The notes below the pieces were generated by a model, which saw only the letters and a program-made list of their open reading frames with translations, searched no databases and was not told where the DNA came from. From an uncultured Bradyrhizobium sp. (GTDB lineage Bacteria > Pseudomonadota > Alphaproteobacteria > Rhizobiales > Xanthobacteraceae), in assembly GCF_936943645.1 (NCBI RefSeq), contig NZ_CAKZJO010000056.1, positions 1 through 64,000 on the forward strand: DNA of 64,000 bases, read 5' to 3'. Positions within the stretch are counted from its first letter, which is position 1, and every line of letters begins with the position of its first letter. Below are positions 59,346 to 64,000 of the stretch, piece after piece. The position numbers and the translations under genes are program-made.

Positions 59346-60251
59346 ATGTCAAGCCTGCTCACGAACTCGTCCGCCATGACCGCGCTCCAGACCCTGCGGT
59401 CTGTCAGCTCGCAACTCTCCACCACGCAGAGCCGGATCTCCACCGGTCAGCGCGTGGCCACGGCGGCGGACAACGCCGCCTACTGGTCGATCGCGACCTC
59501 GATGCGCGCCGATAACGCCGCGCTCTCCGCCGTCTCCGACTCGCTCGGTCTGTCGGCCGCGACCGTCGACACCGAATACACCGCCCTGAACAAGGTGCTC
59601 GGCGACAGCAACTCGGGCCTGACCAAGCTGCAGTCGCTGCTGGTCGAAGCCAAGACCGCCGGTATCGATCGCACCAAGATCCAGTCGGAAATCACCCAGA
59701 TCCAGCAGGACATGAAGAACGTCGCCAGCGCAGCGACCTTCAACGGCGTCAACTGGCTGAGCACGAACGCCTCCACGCCGACGACCGTCAACCTGGTGTC
59801 GTCGTTCTCGCGCGTCGGCTCGACGCCGACCACCAGCTCGATCACCGTGACCGTCGCCAACTACTCGCTCTACACCTCGTCGACGAACGGCATCCTCGAC
59901 ACGGTGAGCGGCAGCGCCTCGGTCGACAGCCTCAACATCGGTGCGCTGACCGACTCGGCCGCCGACCAGACGATTCTCGACGGCTACATCTCGAAGGTCA
60001 CCGCGGCGATCGGCACGGTGTCTTCGGGCGCCGCCAACCTCGGCGCCATCAAGAACCGTATCTCGAACAACTCCGAGTTCGTGAAGTCGCTGATGGACTC
60101 GGTTGATCGCGGTATCGGCCAGCTCGTCGACGCCGACATGAACCAGGAGTCCACCCGCCTGGCGGCTCTCCAGGTGCAGCAGCAGCTCGGCGTTCAGGCG
60201 CTCTCGATCGCCAACAACAACAGCCAGAGCATCCTGTCGCTGTTCCGCTAA
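59346..60251 (+). CDS. lafA1: lateral-type flagellin LafA1
   Basis: Flagellin is the filament subunit. The 301-residue product has only the conserved D0/D1 ends: the start SSLLTNSSAMTALQTLRSVS and the end LQVQQQLGVQALSIANNNSQ then SILSLFR. A short variable centre lies around 150-200, and no large D2/D3 is present. This size fits the thin lateral filament of Bradyrhizobium rather than the ~65-kDa subpolar one. It has its own structured leader and terminator and a near-identical tandem copy follows. Confidence 0.93.
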   Translation: MSSLLTNSSAMTALQTLRSVSSQLSTTQSRISTGQRVATAADNAAYWSIATSMRADNAALSAVSDSLGLSAATVDTEYTALNKVLGDSNSGLTKLQSLLVEAKTAGIDRTKIQSEITQIQQDMKNVASAATFNGVNWLSTNASTPTTVNLVSSFSRVGSTPTTSSITVTVANYSLYTSSTNGILDTVSGSASVDSLNIGALTDSAADQTILDGYISKVTAAIGTVSSGAANLGAIKNRISNNSEFVKSLMDSVDRGIGQLVDADMNQESTRLAALQVQQQLGVQALSIANNNSQSILSLFR

Positions 60252-60269
60252 GTCGTAGACTCTCTGCGG

Positions 60270-60306
60270 AGGGCCGCGCTTCTCGCGAAGCGCGGCCCTT
60301 TCGTTT
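60270..60306 (+). terminator. rho-independent terminator after lafA1
   Basis: A 13-base-pair stem (AGGGCCGCGCTTC/GAAGCGCGGCCCT) with a TCGC loop is followed by TTCGTTT, 18 bases after the stop. It separates the two flagellin transcripts. Confidence 0.9.
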
Positions 60307-60390
60307 GGCGCGCGATGTTCTCGGCAGCTGTTGCGAAAGGATCACAGCGCCACAAGCCCCGCACAAGCTTCGCTCGCTAGTCTGGCCGTT

Positions 60391-60504
60391 ACGACGGGTT
60401 GGGTTCACGCGCATTTCCGCAGCCCAAAGGCATGATGCCGCCCTGTCGTACCGGTGCAAGCCCGGTATGTCCCCATTCAATCTGTTTCCAAAGGGACATC
60501 AAAA
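60391..60504 (+). ncRNA. structured 5' leader of flagellin lafA2 (flg-Rhizobiales-like)
   Basis: It has the same architecture as the lafA1 leader: TTGGG (60399-60403) with CCCAA (60423-60427), GGCATGATGCC, TACCGG-N7-CCGGTA and ATGTCCC with GGGACAT (60493-60499), which carries the ribosome-binding site. The first stem differs from copy 1 by a paired A-T to G-C change. The segment between ATGTCCC and AAAGGGACAT is unrelated in the two copies. Confidence 0.75.
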
Positions 60505-61416
60505 ATGGCTTCCAGCCTGCTTACCAACTCCGCCGCTATGACTGCGCTGCAGACCCTCCGGAATGTCAGCGCCAGCCTGCAGACCACCGAAAACCGCATC
60601 TCCACCGGCCAGCGCGTTTCGACCGCGTCGGACAACTCGGCCTATTGGTCGATCGCGACCTCGATGCGCGCCGACAACGCCGCGCTCTCCGCCGTCTCCG
60701 ACTCGCTCGGTCTGTCGGCTGCGACGGTCGACACCGAATACACCGCCCTGAACAAGGTCATCGGCGACCAGAACTCCGGCCTGACCAAGCTGCAGGCGTT
60801 GCTGGTCGAAGCCAAGACCGCCGGCATCGACCGCACCAAGATCCAGGCTGAAATCACCCAGATCCAGCAGGACATGAAGAACGTCGCCAACGCGGCGACC
60901 TTCAACGGTGTCAACTGGCTCAGCACCAACGCCTCCACGCCGACCACCGTCAACCTGGTGTCGTCGTTCTCGCGCGTCGGCGGCACGCCGACGATCAACA
61001 CCATCACGGTCACGGTTGCCAACTACTCGCTCTATACGTCGTCCACGAGCGGCATCCTCGACACGGTGAGCGGCACCGCTTCGATCGATACCATCAGCAT
61101 CGGTGCGCTGACCGACTCGGCAGCTCACCAGACCATCCTCGACGGCTACATCGCGCAGGTCACCACCGCGATCAACACGGTCAGCCAGTCGGCCGCCAAC
61201 CTCGGCGCCATCAAGAACCGCATCTCGAACAACACGGAATTCGTGAAGTCGCTGATGGACTCGGTGGATCGTGGTATCGGCCAGCTCGTCGACGCCGACA
61301 TGAACGCGGAATCGACCAGGCTCCAGGCGTTGCAGACCCAGCAGCAGCTCGGCGTTCAGGCGCTCTCGATCGCCAACCAGAACAGCCAGAGCATCCTGTC
61401 GCTGTTCCGCGGCTAA
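60505..61416 (+). CDS. lafA2: lateral-type flagellin LafA2
   Basis: The 303-residue second flagellin is nearly identical to the first through residue 145 and again near the C-terminus (IKNRISNNTEFVKSLMDSVD, RGIGQLVDADMNAEST). Differences concentrate at 10-30 and 150-235. ATG 60505 (MASSLLTN) follows AAAGGG; an in-frame ATG at 60454 lies inside the leader and is rejected. Tandem lafA1-lafA2 copies occur in Bradyrhizobium lateral clusters. Its Arg-Gly C-terminus is one residue longer. Confidence 0.93.
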   Translation: MASSLLTNSAAMTALQTLRNVSASLQTTENRISTGQRVSTASDNSAYWSIATSMRADNAALSAVSDSLGLSAATVDTEYTALNKVIGDQNSGLTKLQALLVEAKTAGIDRTKIQAEITQIQQDMKNVANAATFNGVNWLSTNASTPTTVNLVSSFSRVGGTPTINTITVTVANYSLYTSSTSGILDTVSGTASIDTISIGALTDSAAHQTILDGYIAQVTTAINTVSQSAANLGAIKNRISNNTEFVKSLMDSVDRGIGQLVDADMNAESTRLQALQTQQQLGVQALSIANQNSQSILSLFRG

Positions 61417-61434
61417 GCGGCGCTTTCGAAAACG

Positions 61435-61460
61435 ACCGTGCTCCCTTAAGGGAGCACGGT
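61435..61460 (+). terminator. hairpin after lafA2
   Basis: A perfect stem ACCGTGCTCCC/GGGAGCACGGT with a TTAA loop lies 18 bases after the stop. It lacks a T-run, so it may act as a 3' stabiliser or a weak terminator rather than a classic one. Confidence 0.65.
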
Positions 61461-61722
61461 CCCCGCCGCGAGCGGCGGACCTAGCGGCACAAGACGTGCC
61501 CGTAATCGGCCTCAACGCCAGATCTCATACGGTACGCCGCGACCGACCGCACCACGATGCGCCCGGGGGCGTCCGCGCGTTGCCGAACGGCCGACTGCGT
61601 CTCCAAGCCTCTTGTAAATTTGCAACGCCGTGCCTGCGAACTGACACAATCGCGTCCTCGCGCAACCTTCAGACAAGGTTGGCAGCGGAGTGTCCTCTAC
61701 GTTCGCATTGGTACGAGGTCAT

Positions 61723-63351
61723 ATGCTGTTCAGTCGTGCGCAGATACAGCAACTGCTCAACAATCTGCTGGAGCTTGGGCCGCGACGCCTGATGGCCTTG
61801 GGACTGATCGGCTTCGCCGTTCTCGTCACCGTCGTCGGCGGCGCGTATTATTTGAGCCGTCCCGAATTCGAGACTCTCTATACCGGCCTCACCCGCGAAG
61901 ACGTGACGCGCATGGGCGCGGCGCTGCGCGAGCAGAACATCACCTTCGACGTCAATACGGCGGGCGATGCGCTCTCGGTGCGTCCGAGCCAGACCATGCA
62001 GGCGCGCATGCTGCTCGCCGAGAAGGGGCTGCCGACCAGTGCCAATTCCGGCTACGAGCTGTTCGACAAGATCGGTTCGCTTGGCCTGACCTCGTTCATG
62101 CAGGAAGTGACGAAGCTGCGCGCGCTGGAAGGTGAAATCGCGCGCACGGTTCAGTTGATGAAGGGCGTCAAGGCGGCGCGCGTGCATATCGTGCTGCCGG
62201 TGCGCGGCTCGTTCCGCGCGACGCAGCAGCCGCCTTCGGCTTCGGTCGTGCTGCGCACCGACGGCGCGATCGAAGCGCGCACGGCGCAGTCGATCCGCCA
62301 TCTCGTCGCCGCCGCGATTCCGGGCATGAGCCGCGACAAGGTGACGGTGCTGGATGCCGACGGTTCGATGCTGCTCGCCGAAGAGGACGAGGCGAGCGCC
62401 GCCCCGACCAAGATGGCGAGCCTGCAGAAGACGGTCGGCGGCATGGTGCAGGAGAACATCCGCAAGGCGCTGACGCCCTATCTCGGCCTCGACAATTTCG
62501 AGGTCAGCGTCGCCCCGCAGCTCTCCACCGACAAGAAGCAGATCAACGAGACCGTGTACGATCCCGAGAGCCGTGCCGAGCGTTCGGTGCGGAACGTGCG
62601 CGAGAAGGAATCGTCGCAGAACGCCGACCGTTCGACCCCGACCACGGTGCAGCAGAACCTTCCCGATCAGCAGGTGAACGCCGGCGGCGGCAAGAATTCC
62701 AGCGAGGACAAGACCCGCCGCGAGGACGTCACCAATTTCGAAGTGTCGTCCAAGACCACCACGACGGTGAGCGACGGCTATTCGGTGAAGAAGCTCTTCA
62801 TCGCCGTCCTGGTCAATCGCGCGCGGCTGGTCGCCGATCTCGGCGACAAGACCAACCAGGCCATCGTCGACAGCAAGCTCGCCGAGATCAGCCAGCTCGC
62901 GGCCACGGCCGGCGGACTGGACAAGACGCGCGGCGACCAGATCCAGGTCACGGCGGTCGACTTCATCGAAGGCTCGCGCGAGATGGCGCCGGTGCCGCCG
63001 ATCAGCTTCGTCGAGATGATCAACAAGCAGCTCGGCAGCGTCATCAACGCCGTGACGATCCTGGCGGTTGCTTCGATGCTGGTCTGGTTCGGCTTGCGGC
63101 CGGCGGTCAACGGCATTCTGACCCATCGCGCGGAGCAGGAACAGGTGGAGGCCGCCGAGGCCGCCGAGCTCGAAGCCGCTGCGGCCCTTGCTCTGGCCGA
63201 GAGCAGCGACCCCGAGCTCAACCTCGTCGAGGACCTCGAAGGCAAGATGCAGCGCACGCCGCAGAAGCGGTTGGAACAGATCGTCCGGCTCGATCAGGCA
63301 CAGGCGGCAGCGATCCTTAAAGACTGGATGCGACGCGAGGAGGCGGCATGA
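61723..63351 (+). CDS. fliF: flagellar MS-ring protein FliF
   Basis: FliF is the membrane ring on which the motor is built. The 542-residue product has an N-terminal helix (LMALGLIGFAVLVTVVGGAY), the ring-building domain (LSRPEFETLYTGLTREDVTR, TSANSGYELFDKIGSLGLTS, ALEGEIARTVQLMKGVKAAR), a late helix (VINAVTILAVASMLVWFG) and a C-terminal FliG-binding tail (KRLEQIVRLDQAQAAAILKD). I chose ATG 61723, preceded by GAGG. It overlaps the next gene by four bases. Confidence 0.96.
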   Translation: MLFSRAQIQQLLNNLLELGPRRLMALGLIGFAVLVTVVGGAYYLSRPEFETLYTGLTREDVTRMGAALREQNITFDVNTAGDALSVRPSQTMQARMLLAEKGLPTSANSGYELFDKIGSLGLTSFMQEVTKLRALEGEIARTVQLMKGVKAARVHIVLPVRGSFRATQQPPSASVVLRTDGAIEARTAQSIRHLVAAAIPGMSRDKVTVLDADGSMLLAEEDEASAAPTKMASLQKTVGGMVQENIRKALTPYLGLDNFEVSVAPQLSTDKKQINETVYDPESRAERSVRNVREKESSQNADRSTPTTVQQNLPDQQVNAGGGKNSSEDKTRREDVTNFEVSSKTTTTVSDGYSVKKLFIAVLVNRARLVADLGDKTNQAIVDSKLAEISQLAATAGGLDKTRGDQIQVTAVDFIEGSREMAPVPPISFVEMINKQLGSVINAVTILAVASMLVWFGLRPAVNGILTHRAEQEQVEAAEAAELEAAAALALAESSDPELNLVEDLEGKMQRTPQKRLEQIVRLDQAQAAAILKDWMRREEAA

Positions 63352-64000
63352 ACGCGGCAATCGGAAAGCTCCTGACTCAGTTCGACGCGAACGGCCGGGC
63401 GAAGTCGCCACCACCTCCGCCGCCCAGGATCCAGGACGTGCTGACGCGGCCGAAGGAAGTCGTGCGCGAACAGCAACCGCAGCTGCAGGCTCCGCCGCAG
63501 CCCGCGCCCCAGCCCCAATCGCCGCCTCCGGCGCCGAAGGCGGAAGCGCCGCCAGCCAATCTGCTGGACGATGCCTACCGGCGCGGCCTTGCGGCCGGTG
63601 TCGCGGAAGGCGACGCCAAGCTTGCCGAGGAGCGCGTGCGCAGCGCGATCCGGCTCGGCGAGGAGCGCGCCAAATGGTCGGACCAGCAGGCGGTCGCGAT
63701 CGTCAGCGGCTTCGAAGCGGCGTGCCGCGAGATCGAGACCAACATCGCAAGCTCCGTCGCGCGGATCCTGCTGCCGTTCCTCGCCGACGCGGTCCGCGAC
63801 AAGGCGATCGGATCGCTGGTCGAGCAGATCGCGGCGCTGACCGGCAATTCGTCGGCGCCGGCCTTCAAGGTCACCGGCCCGAGCGAGCTGCTCGATCTCG
63901 TGAGAACCCAGCTCGAGGCGTCCCGGCGCACCGGCATCGCGTACGAGACGGCCGAAGCCGTCGAGGTCCGCGTCGTCGCCGATCAGACCGTGATCGAGAC
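63348..64000 (+). CDS. fliH: FliH-like flagellar export protein (3' end cut by window)
   Basis: The first 217 codons are present and the frame is open at the edge. The N-terminal 90 residues are Pro/Gln/Ala-rich. A helical stretch with AYRRGLAAGVAEGDAKLAEE and RVRSAIRLGEERAKW follows, typical of FliH, and then a small domain (PFLADAVRDKAIGSLVEQIA). Its ATG overlaps the fliF stop. FliH binds FliI and regulates its ATPase. The assignment rests on position and architecture, not on a strong motif. Confidence 0.7.
   Translation, partial: MNAAIGKLLTQFDANGRAKSPPPPPPRIQDVLTRPKEVVREQQPQLQAPPQPAPQPQSPPPAPKAEAPPANLLDDAYRRGLAAGVAEGDAKLAEERVRSAIRLGEERAKWSDQQAVAIVSGFEAACREIETNIASSVARILLPFLADAVRDKAIGSLVEQIAALTGNSSAPAFKVTGPSELLDLVRTQLEASRRTGIAYETAEAVEVRVVADQTVIE

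Noticed and set aside
60454..60504. Upstream start for the second flagellin
   Set aside because: This ATG lies inside the conserved structured leader; the first flagellin shows that translation starts after the AAAGGG site.

Overview
The window is a high-GC (roughly 60-65% by eye) alphaproteobacterial chromosome segment that looks like Bradyrhizobium or a close Rhizobiales relative. The reasons are a hisZ-hisG pair, a BacA/BclA-like fused ABC transporter, a CIRCE-controlled groESL, a glcDEF operon, many short palindromic intergenic repeats, and a flagellar cluster whose gene order and two ~300-residue flagellins match the lateral flagellum of Bradyrhizobium. I see no transposase, integrase, tRNA, rRNA or CRISPR array. 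The assignment rests on remembered family features; no database was searched.

Layout. 1-9.9 kb: housekeeping and metabolism (ubiA, rsmE, a two-regulator operon, hisZ-hisG, a GT2 glycosyltransferase translationally coupled to a ChbG/HpnK-type deacetylase, a DUF2076 protein). 9.9-16.9 kb: an L,D-transpeptidase, an isolated cheZ, a lipoprotein, groES-groEL behind a sigma70-like promoter plus CIRCE and with a palindromic repeat inside the operon, and two exported proteins. 17-27.5 kb: an L-lactate/glycolate-type permease, a BclA-like transporter, a TorF-type porin, a lysine-rich histone-like protein, glycolate oxidase glcD-glcE-glcF and a divergent class I cytochrome c. 28-39.3 kb: an accessory uptake/oxidation island with an orphan peptide-type binding protein, an orphan MetQ-like binding protein, a luciferase-like monooxygenase, a Cys-free CMD protein, an AhpD-like CxxC protein and a complete branched-chain-type ABC transporter whose two permeases are fused. 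The last seven genes run on one strand with short gaps or overlaps and probably serve one unknown substrate. 39.4-44.9 kb: a HerA/DUF87-type ATPase, a His-rich membrane peptide, an ORF that seems to have lost its start codon, a ketopantoate-reductase-like protein, a Cys-rich MarR regulator and a gene-poor stretch.

44.9-64 kb is a lateral-type flagellar cluster. On the minus strand are a DUF1217 gene, flgF and fliI. Divergently on the plus strand are motA, fliM, a small membrane protein, fliN, fliG, flhB, flgB, flgC, fliE, flgG, flgA, flgI, motE-like, flgH, fliL, fliP, two tandem flagellins, fliF and the start of a fliH-like gene cut by the window end. Both flagellin genes carry the same structured 5' leader, in which one stem shows a compensatory base change and another stem covers the Shine-Dalgarno. 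This is the clearest RNA-level signal in the window. The LLM/CMD/AhpD/ABC island is the best candidate for an undescribed catabolic system.
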